Origin: Ruminococcus sp. 210702-SL.1.03
GTDB taxonomy: Bacteria > Bacillota > Clostridia > Oscillospirales > Ruminococcaceae
Reading direction: 5' to 3'
DNA length: 64,000 nucleotides
NCBI RefSeq assembly: GCF_020559915.1
Contig: NZ_JAJCLZ010000010.1
Coordinates: 1-64,000 of the forward strand
Position 1 is the stretch's first letter, and every line of letters starts with the position of its first letter. The notes under the pieces were generated by a model. The model had not been told where the DNA came from. It ran no database searches and saw nothing but the letters and a program-made list of their open reading frames with translations. Both the position numbers and the translations under genes were made by a program. Of this stretch, positions 57,611 to 64,000 are shown one piece after another.

Positions 57611-58222
57611 TTGACGAACCGAAAGTTCAAAGACTACCGCAAAAACAGAATAGCATATAACGTGGTTGTTGATAATTACAAAATGCTCTGTATCATACTG
57701 CTTACGCTTCACGACCTTTACCCAAAGACTTTCTACGCAAAGAAAATGCAAGAATGGCTAGAGGATTTCGCCGATAGCTGCAAGATGATGAACGATTACG
57801 AGAACGACGGCGCGTATGATTTCAAGATGAAGCAGTTCGTTGAAGAATGCGGGATAGACGAGGACATTTGTATAAAGATCGTGCGCAAACATTTGAAAAA
57901 TCATAATTGGCAAAACGCCGCTGTGTTAGCTGAGAATGTCAAGCTTGCTCTCGTTCAGCTTTCGTGCGATTACGGCTTCGGAAAACAGCGGTTAGGCTGC
58001 CTTATAAAAACGCTGCTTACAACAAGTCGCATCAATGCCCTTGAAGAGATAAAGGCGTTTGGCATTGAAAACGAATGGGACATAGGACAGATGGACTATA
58101 CAAAGCTAAAGCCCAAAAAGGAAAAGAAGATCAGCCTTGCGGAATCGCGCGAAGCTAAAGCAGGCCTTGAAGCCTTTCGTCGATGGACGAATGAAAACGT
58201 TCCGAAAAAGGAAGAGGGGTGA
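57611..58222 (+). CDS. Hypothetical element protein
   Basis: A 203-residue, mainly helical, cytoplasmic protein without a recognised domain. TTG start at 57611 with AAAGGAG 8 bp upstream. A charged C terminus (KLKPKKEKKISLAESREAKAG) may contact nucleic acid. It lies between an HTH gene and the Spo0A-like gene. Confidence 0.65.
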   Translation: MTNRKFKDYRKNRIAYNVVVDNYKMLCIILLTLHDLYPKTFYAKKMQEWLEDFADSCKMMNDYENDGAYDFKMKQFVEECGIDEDICIKIVRKHLKNHNWQNAAVLAENVKLALVQLSCDYGFGKQRLGCLIKTLLTTSRINALEEIKAFGIENEWDIGQMDYTKLKPKKEKKISLAESREAKAGLEAFRRWTNENVPKKEEG

Positions 58223-58227
58223 ATATC

Positions 58228-58584
58228 ATGAACAAGGCAGAGATCTATAAGCTGCTTGTAAAGCTGGGCGTTCCCGCAGGACACGATGGATTCAAATATA
58301 TCATGGAAGCTGCGATTTCGGCAGATACAAGCAAAAGCAATAATATGGGGGATATATTCTCTACGGTCGGCGAAAAGTATCTCAACAGAAAAAACAATTC
58401 TGCAAGCAGAAATAACGTTGAGAAAATGATACAGCGTTCAATAGAATACGCGTATGATCGCAAGCCCGAATTATTCAAAGAAATGTTTGGCTATGATGAA
58501 AGACCATCTAACAAGCAGTTTATATGTGCGATAGTGAATTATTTTCGCTACGGCGTTGAAAATACCACATCTAGTATATCATGA
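58228..58584 (+). CDS. Spo0A C-terminal-like DNA-binding protein without receiver domain
   Basis: A 118-residue protein that resembles the DNA-binding (sigma-A activator) domain of the sporulation master regulator Spo0A. Shared pattern: a start like KLLVKLGVPAGHDGFKYIMEA, the middle TVGEKYLNRKNNSASRNNVEKMIQRSIEYAYDR, and the end FGYDERPSNKQFICAIVNYF. The phospho-receiver domain is absent, so it would act without phosphorylation. ATG at 58228 with GAGGGGTG. The stop lies within a perfect inverted repeat at 58574-58597, a possible self-operator. Its presence in an element suggests it competes with or mimics host Spo0A. Confidence 0.82.
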   Translation: MNKAEIYKLLVKLGVPAGHDGFKYIMEAAISADTSKSNNMGDIFSTVGEKYLNRKNNSASRNNVEKMIQRSIEYAYDRKPELFKEMFGYDERPSNKQFICAIVNYFRYGVENTTSSIS

Positions 58585-58597
58585 TAATATGATATAC
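58574..58597. repeat. Perfect inverted repeat after the Spo0A-like gene
   Basis: GTATATCAT (58574-58582) and ATGATATAC (58589-58597) flank GATAAT. It overlaps the stop of the Spo0A-like gene and lies 33 bp before the next start. A candidate operator, since there is no T tract. Confidence 0.55.
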
Positions 58598-58629
58598 CAG
58601 GAGAGATATTATATTTAGGAGGTAAAATC

Positions 58630-59091
58630 ATGAAATACAACTGTAACAACACGCTGGACTATGTGCACGAAGCAGCACGTATGTGCAGAACATACAGAGG
58701 AGGCTGCTTCGACTGCCCGTTACACGGTCTGGGCTGCGAATTGGACGACATCACGCCCGAACACATCAAGCGCGTGCAGGCATGGTCGGACGCTCACCCC
58801 GAGAGCAGGCTGACAGACAAGCAGGTCGAGATATTTAAGGCGCTGAACCTGCTTGGGTTCAGATACATCGCAAAGGACAGCGACGGCAAGGTATACGCGT
58901 ACACCGAACGCCCCAGAAAAGGGCTTGAGATGTGGGGCGGGAATGGCGGATACTTCGACCTGAACCTGAAATCGAAACACATTAGGGCGGGAGTTTTCGA
59001 CGCTATTTCGTCGCTAGTTGATTGGAGCGACACAGAACCGCTTTATATAGCTGACTTACTCGCCGCCTTTCTCGAGGAGGAAAAACAGTGA
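58630..59091 (+). CDS. Hypothetical element protein with N-terminal Cys cluster
   Basis: A 153-residue protein. Near the N terminus is ARMCRTYRGGCFDCPLHGLGC, four Cys that could bind zinc or a cluster. The rest is a mixed fold (YIAKDSDGKVYAYTERPRKG) seen in Firmicutes phage hypothetical proteins. Strong ribosome site TAGGAGG. Its stop overlaps the next GTG. Confidence 0.7.
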   Translation: MKYNCNNTLDYVHEAARMCRTYRGGCFDCPLHGLGCELDDITPEHIKRVQAWSDAHPESRLTDKQVEIFKALNLLGFRYIAKDSDGKVYAYTERPRKGLEMWGGNGGYFDLNLKSKHIRAGVFDAISSLVDWSDTEPLYIADLLAAFLEEEKQ

Positions 59092-59324
59092 GCGTTAAGG
59101 TGGAAAAGCAGGCCATCGAAAGACCATATACCCGCCTGCTAAACGAGATAGGCAAGCGAGAGATCAAACATAAGGCTATTCAAAAAGCGCTTGGAATATC
59201 TAAATGTTCGCTTTCAGTGAAGCTTCACGGGAAGAGAAATGCAAATTTCACGCTTGCGCAGGCCATTATCATTCACGAAAAGTTCTTCCCTGATATACCT
59301 ATTGAGGAACTATTCAAAAAGTAA
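59088..59324 (+). CDS. Small HTH protein
   Basis: A 78-residue protein with a helix-turn-helix-like core (HKAIQKALGISKCSLSVKLHGKRNANFTLAQA). GTG start overlapping the previous stop (GTGA) with GAGGAGG. Probably a transcription factor or phage early regulator. Confidence 0.72.
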   Translation: MSVKVEKQAIERPYTRLLNEIGKREIKHKAIQKALGISKCSLSVKLHGKRNANFTLAQAIIIHEKFFPDIPIEELFKK

Positions 59325-59346
59325 GAGTTGAAACGGAGTGATTCCA

Positions 59347-60714
59347 ATGTCTGAGGATATAGACAGCTATATAAGGTCGTCATATTCGTTCAAGGAGATC
59401 AACACATATACAAAAGAGCTTTCGCTTGAAACAAAGGAACGAATATCAGTTGAAGTAATAAAGCGAGCGTTAAAGCTCTGCCGACATAAAGCCGCGATCG
59501 CGTTTTCGGGCGGAAAAGATAGTGAGGTTGTCGCAGATCTTATTGAGAGATATTTTCCCGAAGAGTTCAAAAGAGTACATTGCATTTTCGGCAACACGGG
59601 TATAGAGTTCCCCGAAAGTTTGAAATTTGCGCGCAAATACGGGCGTGAACACTTCGCCGACAGATTTCACGAAACGGAGCTGTCAAGGCTTGAAGAAGAT
59701 GAATTGCGATATGATTTCGCCCGCGAACTTGTAGAGGAGCTGGAAGACGAGGGCGCTCTTGATGAGATATTAAAGCCCGACGGCAAGTTAAAAGGGCAAA
59801 AAGCGTTGATAGCTGCCGCGAAAAAGCGCTGTTATCGGCTAGATCACAGCAATTGTTTTTTCGCAGGGCATAGAAAGACGTTTGCGTATTGCATTGAGCA
59901 ATACGGCGCGCCGCTGCTCGGTAAAGCGGCGAGTAGGCTTGACGCGCATAGAATCAACATCGAATGTTTTTTGAAATACTCAAACTCGTTATCAGAAAAG
60001 GACGATCTGAAAGAGTATTACGGCATTCTTCAACAATGCAAGTTTTCGCAGCATTGCTGCAAGCTTCTGAAAAAAGAGCCGTCCGAGCGCCTGCAAGCCG
60101 AATTAGACGTTGACGTTATATTCAAAGGTCTTATGGCTGCCGAGAGCCATTCAAGACTTACCAGCATTGCAACACGCGGGCATATCTTCGCAAGTCATAG
60201 ACCACATATTGAAGACGGCGCATTTTATCACGTCAACCCGCTTGCGTTTTGGACTGATGATGACGTGTGGGCATATATCCACAAGTATGATCTCGAGTAT
60301 TCGCCGCTTTACGATATTGAGTACACGGACGCCGACGGAAACAAACAGCATATCACGCGCAACGGCTGTATCATGTGCGGTACAGATATTCAGTACAGGG
60401 ATAACCATTTATCTATCTTGCGGCAAACGCACCCCCGAGCCTGGCGGGTTTGTATGGAAAGCTTCGGTTATCGCGAAGAGTTGTACAAGCTGTTCCGCTT
60501 GAAGCGTAACGTGAACATATTTGACAGTTTCACGGACGAAGGTACAAGTTCGCGCATGATCTCGAAGTTCGGCAGTACAAAAGCGTTGCTAGATACCCGT
60601 CCATGTGCCTTTGATGAATTTGGCGAGCTTGTAGATCTGACGGGAACAGGCCTTGAAAACGAGTACGACGCTGAAATAGCTATACAGAATGACGGTCAAT
60701 TCAAGTGGATATAG
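59347..60714 (+). CDS. PAPS-reductase/PP-loop ATPase family protein
   Basis: A 455-residue enzyme of the phosphoadenosine-phosphosulfate reductase superfamily. The PP-loop is AIAFSGGKDSEVVADLIERY near residue 50. A large insert has several Cys (LLKKEP with QCKFSQHCCKL upstream). A second active-site-like region reads VNPLAFWTDDDVWAYIHKYD, then the Cys pair of NGCIMCGTDIQYR. Such proteins in mobile elements may handle adenylylated sulfur in DNA or tRNA thiolation, as DndC does; no other dnd gene is visible. ATG at 59347 with CGGAG upstream. Confidence 0.85.
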   Translation: MSEDIDSYIRSSYSFKEINTYTKELSLETKERISVEVIKRALKLCRHKAAIAFSGGKDSEVVADLIERYFPEEFKRVHCIFGNTGIEFPESLKFARKYGREHFADRFHETELSRLEEDELRYDFARELVEELEDEGALDEILKPDGKLKGQKALIAAAKKRCYRLDHSNCFFAGHRKTFAYCIEQYGAPLLGKAASRLDAHRINIECFLKYSNSLSEKDDLKEYYGILQQCKFSQHCCKLLKKEPSERLQAELDVDVIFKGLMAAESHSRLTSIATRGHIFASHRPHIEDGAFYHVNPLAFWTDDDVWAYIHKYDLEYSPLYDIEYTDADGNKQHITRNGCIMCGTDIQYRDNHLSILRQTHPRAWRVCMESFGYREELYKLFRLKRNVNIFDSFTDEGTSSRMISKFGSTKALLDTRPCAFDEFGELVDLTGTGLENEYDAEIAIQNDGQFKWI

Positions 60715-60724
60715 GAGGGTAACA

Positions 60725-60871
60725 ATGAAGATCAAACCGGAGCAGATATTGCCGCTTGTTCTTATTATTATAAACGTCCTCGCCGCTATCGTCTGCTTTA
60801 TTCGTAAAGACATTAGGGGCGGTGTGTATTGGCTCGCAGCGGCTATTCTCAATCTAGTTGTTGCTTTCTAG
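60725..60871 (+). CDS. Small two-span membrane protein
   Basis: A 48-residue protein, mostly two hydrophobic helices (ILPLVLIIINVLAAIVCFI and GVYWLAAAILNLVVAF), with a strong GGAGGG site before the ATG. Unknown function. Confidence 0.7.
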   Translation: MKIKPEQILPLVLIIINVLAAIVCFIRKDIRGGVYWLAAAILNLVVAF

Positions 60872-60894
60872 TAAAAAACAAGGAGTGATTATAA

Positions 60895-62235
60895 ATGAAA
60901 GTAGTATCAAGAAATATAGATCTGCCAATAGGCAAGATCTATCCACACCCTGACAATCCGCGAAAGGACGTCGGGGACGTAGCAGAACTTGCTGAAAGTA
61001 TCAAAGCAAACGGCATTTTTCAAAACCTCACGGTTATAAAGGGCGGCAAAGGTGCGCCGACGGCAGACGATTACACCGTTATCATAGGACACCGCAGGCT
61101 TTCGGCAGCTAAGCAAGCGGGCTTAAAGCAAGTTCCTTGTATGGTAGTTGAAATGGACGAGCGAGAGCAGGCGGCAACAATGCTGCTCGAGAATATGCAG
61201 CGCTCCGATCTCACCGTATACGAGCAAGCACAAGGCTTTCAAATGATGTTAGACCTTGGAGAAACGCAAGACGGGATAGCAGAAAAGACAGGCTTTAGCA
61301 AATCCACGATCAGACACCGCCTTAAATTGCTTGAACTCGACCAAGAGGAGCTTCGCAAGGCACAGGAACGGCAGGCTACATTTTCGGATTATATCGAGCT
61401 TGAAAAAATCAAAGACCCGAAAAGCAAAAACGAAGCGTTAAAAGCAGTGGGTACAGCGAACTTCAAGTGGACCGTAGAGAGATTAGCGCGAGCCGAAAAA
61501 GAAGCGCTTAATACAGTTGCGAACAAAGCGTTACTTGACAGCAAGCTTAAACAGATAGATAACAAGGAAAGCGTTAAGTGTAGAATGCTGACAAGTATAT
61601 CAATTACCCAGGACGTTAATAAATTCGCGGATTGGCTAAAAACTCAAATCGAAAGCGGCGCAAAATACTACGGCATATCATCATATGCGTGGGTAGCTGT
61701 CTATGATGACGGCAAGACGTTGACAAAGGAAGAACGAGAAGCCGAAGCAAAGCGAAAAGAGGAAGAAGCCCGCCGCGCAGAACGTGTAGACAGAGTAAGC
61801 AAGTTGGAAAAGCAGGCGCAAGAGCTACGCAAAGATTTTGTAAAGAGCTTTGCAAATAAGGAGCATATAAAAACACTTACAGAAGCTTTTCTTGCTGAGC
61901 CCTATCTTTACGATATTATATATGATGATGTTGCAAAAATGCTTGACGTTAGCACGGAATACGAAAAGGCAGAAAGTCTGGGGGATTTTTTTAAGTGCAA
62001 GGAATATCGCGAATGCGTAAAAAAACACCCCGAAAGAGTTATGCTTGTAATGCTCTGCACGATATATGAGGGCATAAGCACAAATAAGACAACACTTCAC
62101 GATTATTACGGCAGATACAGCCGCAATTCAAGGCTTGAAAATTGGTACGCATTGCTTACCAAAGTCGGTTACATGATGGGCAGTGACGAACGCAGGTTGT
62201 TATCAGGCGCTCATGAGTGTTTTTCCGGACTTTGA
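60895..62235 (+). CDS. ParB/RepB-family protein
   Basis: A 446-residue protein. The ParB N-terminal domain has HPDNPRKDVGDVAELAESIKANG and the box GHRRLSAAKQAGL. The HTH region is QDGIAEKTGFSKSTIRHRLKLLEL. The C-terminal half is a charged coiled coil (EREAEAKRKEEEARRAERV) and a novel tail. In prophages such proteins act in replication or partition. A CTP-binding role is likely from the ParB box. Good ribosome site AAGGAGTG. Confidence 0.9.
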   Translation: MKVVSRNIDLPIGKIYPHPDNPRKDVGDVAELAESIKANGIFQNLTVIKGGKGAPTADDYTVIIGHRRLSAAKQAGLKQVPCMVVEMDEREQAATMLLENMQRSDLTVYEQAQGFQMMLDLGETQDGIAEKTGFSKSTIRHRLKLLELDQEELRKAQERQATFSDYIELEKIKDPKSKNEALKAVGTANFKWTVERLARAEKEALNTVANKALLDSKLKQIDNKESVKCRMLTSISITQDVNKFADWLKTQIESGAKYYGISSYAWVAVYDDGKTLTKEEREAEAKRKEEEARRAERVDRVSKLEKQAQELRKDFVKSFANKEHIKTLTEAFLAEPYLYDIIYDDVAKMLDVSTEYEKAESLGDFFKCKEYRECVKKHPERVMLVMLCTIYEGISTNKTTLHDYYGRYSRNSRLENWYALLTKVGYMMGSDERRLLSGAHECFSGL

Positions 62236-62252
62236 TAGGAAAGGAAAACATC

Positions 62253-62453
62253 GTGAGTGAAAAAAGAACTGCGGAGATAATAGCGGAAAATAGGCGTTTA
62301 GCTGAACGCCTAAAATTAACGCTTGACGATTACATAAGTCTTTATAAAGTTTGTGAAGAACTGTTAAGGCAGTATAAGAACAATGAAAACGTTAAAGCGG
62401 GCTTTGAAAAAATTGAACAAGAGCTAGATGAAAAAATGCCGTGTCCGTTTTGA
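62253..62453 (+). CDS. Small coiled-coil element protein
   Basis: A 66-residue helical, charged protein (RTAEIIAENRRLAERLKLTL). GTG at 62253 with AAAGGA; the in-frame GTG at 62217 lies in the ParB gene. Function unknown. Confidence 0.65.
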   Translation: MSEKRTAEIIAENRRLAERLKLTLDDYISLYKVCEELLRQYKNNENVKAGFEKIEQELDEKMPCPF

Positions 62454-62473
62454 AATCTAAAGGAGTTGATAAA

Positions 62474-62689
62474 ATGACTGATGAAGAAGCAAAGCAAGCA
62501 TTTTTGAAACAATGCAGCGTAGTTGAACGTAACCGTTCGGCGAGGTCAGATATTCATTACAAGTGTATATCAGCGCTTATTTATAGGCTGGTCAATGGCA
62601 AGCCTGCTTTATCGGTTGAGCTTGCCGACCGAAGCACAAATAGCGTTACGATAGCTAAACCAGATACCGTAAGAGAGGAAATTTCATGA
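62474..62689 (+). CDS. Small hypothetical element protein
   Basis: A 71-residue protein without a recognised domain. ATG at 62474 with AAAGGAG; its stop overlaps the next start. The C-terminal half has beta character (ALSVELADRSTNSVTIAKPD). Confidence 0.6.
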   Translation: MTDEEAKQAFLKQCSVVERNRSARSDIHYKCISALIYRLVNGKPALSVELADRSTNSVTIAKPDTVREEIS

Positions 62690-63099
62690 AAGTAAAAGTT
62701 GTTCCAATGAGGGAATATCCACAAGAGATTGAAGAAACAGTTCAGAAAATCAACAAATGCCTTAATATATCTCTTTTCGATTGGCAAATCGGCTACATTT
62801 TTTACAATAAGCCATTGCCAAAGGAAATATCTTTTGCTAGGCGTGCAGGGAAAACACTTGCAGCCGCTCTAAGAATGTGCCTTAGTAAGGCAGAGCCGAT
62901 TTGCTTACGAGAGCCGATTTGCTTACGGCGGCGAGATATTGTTTTAGAAGGTACGGAAACGCACAAGGTGTTGTCTTATTTCGGCGATGAAGATGTAGCG
63001 AACAAGTGCAGAATGAACATTTTCTACGAAACAGCTAAGGAGGTTTACTTCTCTCTGAAAAATATAGACGTAGAACTGCGTGAAATAATATTTGAATAG
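62686..63099 (+). CDS. Element protein with a P-loop-like motif and an 18-bp internal duplication
   Basis: A 137-residue protein. LFDWQIGYIFYNKPLP followed by RRAGKTLAAALRMCLS resembles the Q-motif and Walker A start of terminase-type ATPases, but the chain is too short for a full ATPase. Similar short proteins occur in Firmicutes phages. In-frame tandem copies of an 18-bp unit at 62893-62927 give EPICLREPICLRR. Function unknown. Confidence 0.65.
   Translation: MKVKVVPMREYPQEIEETVQKINKCLNISLFDWQIGYIFYNKPLPKEISFARRAGKTLAAALRMCLSKAEPICLREPICLRRRDIVLEGTETHKVLSYFGDEDVANKCRMNIFYETAKEVYFSLKNIDVELREIIFE
62893..62927 (+). repeat. In-frame 18-bp tandem duplication
   Basis: The 18-base unit starting GAGCCGATTTGCTTACGA at 62893 is repeated at 62911 (17 of 18 bases). 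It adds six residues to the coding sequence without breaking the frame. Confidence 0.85.
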
Positions 63100-63110
63100 G
63101 AGGAATCATA

Positions 63111-63668
63111 ATGCATGAAATCAATTTAAGACCAGGCGAGGAGTTTTGGTATAACAACATACGTTTTATTTGCCTCGACATTATCGACGGCAACTACTTA
63201 GCGATAACGGCTGAATGTTGGTGTGAAAAGCGTTTTAACGAGGAGTACAAGGACGGCTGCAACAACTGGGAGAAATCCACTCTCCGCCGCTTTCTTAACG
63301 AAGATGTACTCGAGGAACATTTTAACACGGAACATCTTGTAAAGCAAACGTCTGATCTTATTGCCGATAACGGCGATAAAGCTTACGGAACGTGTGAAGA
63401 TTATATAACGCTGCTCACTTGCTACCAGTACCGCAAGTATAGAGATTATGTGCCGCTCTTTGAAGAATGTATGTGGACGCTTACTCCGTGGAGGTGCGAC
63501 ACCGGCGACGCTTGCAGCGTGCGTGGCGTCATCCCGACAGGAGCTATCAGCGACTACAGTGCGCGCAGCAGTCACGGGCTCGCCCCGGTTTGTTTATTTA
63601 ATTCTGATAATCTCATATTGAGTCGCCGAACGGAGCTGCTTGACGGCAACAGAAACGAGGAGGGTTGA
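63111..63668 (+). CDS. DUF6273-like protein
   Basis: A 185-residue protein with the DUF6273 pattern seen in phage genes of gut Firmicutes: NNWEKSTLRRFLNEDVLEEH, ITLLTCYQYRKYRDYVPLFE and GVIPTGAISDYSARSSHGLAPV. Likely a C-type-lectin-like or formylglycine-enzyme-like surface/variable domain of unknown role. Ribosome site TAGGAGG. It ends 2 bp before the next ATG. Confidence 0.78.
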   Translation: MHEINLRPGEEFWYNNIRFICLDIIDGNYLAITAECWCEKRFNEEYKDGCNNWEKSTLRRFLNEDVLEEHFNTEHLVKQTSDLIADNGDKAYGTCEDYITLLTCYQYRKYRDYVPLFEECMWTLTPWRCDTGDACSVRGVIPTGAISDYSARSSHGLAPVCLFNSDNLILSRRTELLDGNRNEEG

Positions 63669-63670
63669 TC

Positions 63671-64000
63671 ATGCAGAAGAATACCAAAAACAAAGCTATA
63701 CGGATAGCAGAGTTTAAGGCCATCATGGCTAACGCCGTTTCTCGCAATATAACAGATCAGCTTGACAAAATGGGATTTTTCACTGCGCCTGCGTCAACTA
63801 AATATCACGGCGCATATAGCGGCGGGCTGTTCGACCATTCAAAGATTGTAGCGCAGCAGCTCGTAGACCTCACTGATAAGCTAGGCCTGAAATGGCAAAA
63901 CCCGAGCAGTCCGTATGTTGTCGGTATGTTTCACGATCTCTGCAAGTGCGATACATACAAGTACGTTTCTAACGGCGATAAATCGGGTGGACATTTTGAG
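63671..64000 (+). CDS. HD-domain protein (truncated by window edge)
   Basis: The first 110 codons of a protein starting MQKNTKNKAIRIAEFKAIMA. GAYSGGLFDHSKIVAQQLVD and GMFHDLCKCDTY supply the His and HD of an HD phosphohydrolase-like domain. It has GAGGAGGG upstream. The end lies beyond the window, so full length is unknown. Confidence 0.75.
   Translation, partial: MQKNTKNKAIRIAEFKAIMANAVSRNITDQLDKMGFFTAPASTKYHGAYSGGLFDHSKIVAQQLVDLTDKLGLKWQNPSSPYVVGMFHDLCKCDTYKYVSNGDKSGGHFE

Noticed and set aside
57323-57751. 142-codon leftward frame near the element small RNA
   Set aside because: Shadow of the rightward HTH and hypothetical genes, without a ribosome site.

Overview
The window reads as a moderately GC-rich Firmicutes chromosome, most likely a Ruminococcus-like gut bacterium (Oscillospiraceae). 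This rests on the gene set: a GH26 mannanase, a domain-permuted GH3 beta-glucosidase, a pyrophosphate-type phosphofructokinase, NPxTG surface anchors, RqcH and TrmK. Promoters are very canonical (TTGACA-N17-TATAAT) and ribosome sites are strong (AGGAGG-like). No taxonomic search could be run.

1-8.8 kb: a complete type I-C CRISPR-Cas locus, all leftward: cas3, then cas5-cas8c-cas7-cas4-cas1-cas2, a leader and an array running off the left edge. The most striking feature is a rightward small RNA gene between cas3 and cas5 (about 6245-6331). It has its own perfect promoter, a degenerate repeat keeping the crRNA 5' handle, a pseudo-spacer and a terminator. The pseudo-spacer matches 14 of 16 bases just downstream of the cas5 operon promoter, and its only two mismatches fall at positions 6 and 12. 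I read it as a cas-regulating (CreR-type) guide RNA by which the effector complex would repress its own operon. An internal Shine-Dalgarno and ATG in cas8c marks Cas11c.

8.8-20.4 kb: core and carbohydrate genes: DUF1934, murI, ddl, a eukaryote-type hisA, a transglutaminase lipoprotein, a GH26 mannanase, a ferredoxin divergent from a Crp/Fnr regulator over a perfect palindrome, and a GH3 enzyme. 20.5-26.7 kb: a giant InlB-repeat surface protein split by a frameshift at an A7 run. 27.0-38.2 kb: two tRNA-Ser genes, a P-type ATPase with DUF6110, a zinc-ribbon gene whose fourth cysteine codon is TGA, DUF1858, trmK, a Nif3-like gene, rqcH, a two-component system and PPi-PFK.

38.4-51.9 kb: a cobalamin riboswitch with a terminator platform leads a ten-gene operon. 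It holds a cell-wall propeller protein, two DUF4430 (transcobalamin beta-domain) proteins, an alpha/alpha-barrel repeat protein resembling the other half of transcobalamin, a MoxR-DUF58-transglutaminase set in which the transglutaminase lacks its catalytic Cys, and a complete ECF transporter (T, fused A-A', S). I infer a surface corrinoid-capture system feeding the ECF importer. Base composition falls sharply inside the operon.

52.0-64.0 kb: left end of an integrated element (prophage or ICE) in the 3' end of a tRNA gene. It carries an integrase, DnaQ-BRCT exonuclease, ImmA/IrrE peptidase, CI/Cro-like regulators over TCCAA operators, an antisense-strand small RNA, a receiver-less Spo0A-like DNA-binding protein, a PAPS-reductase-like enzyme, a ParB-like protein, DUF6273 and a truncated HD-domain gene.
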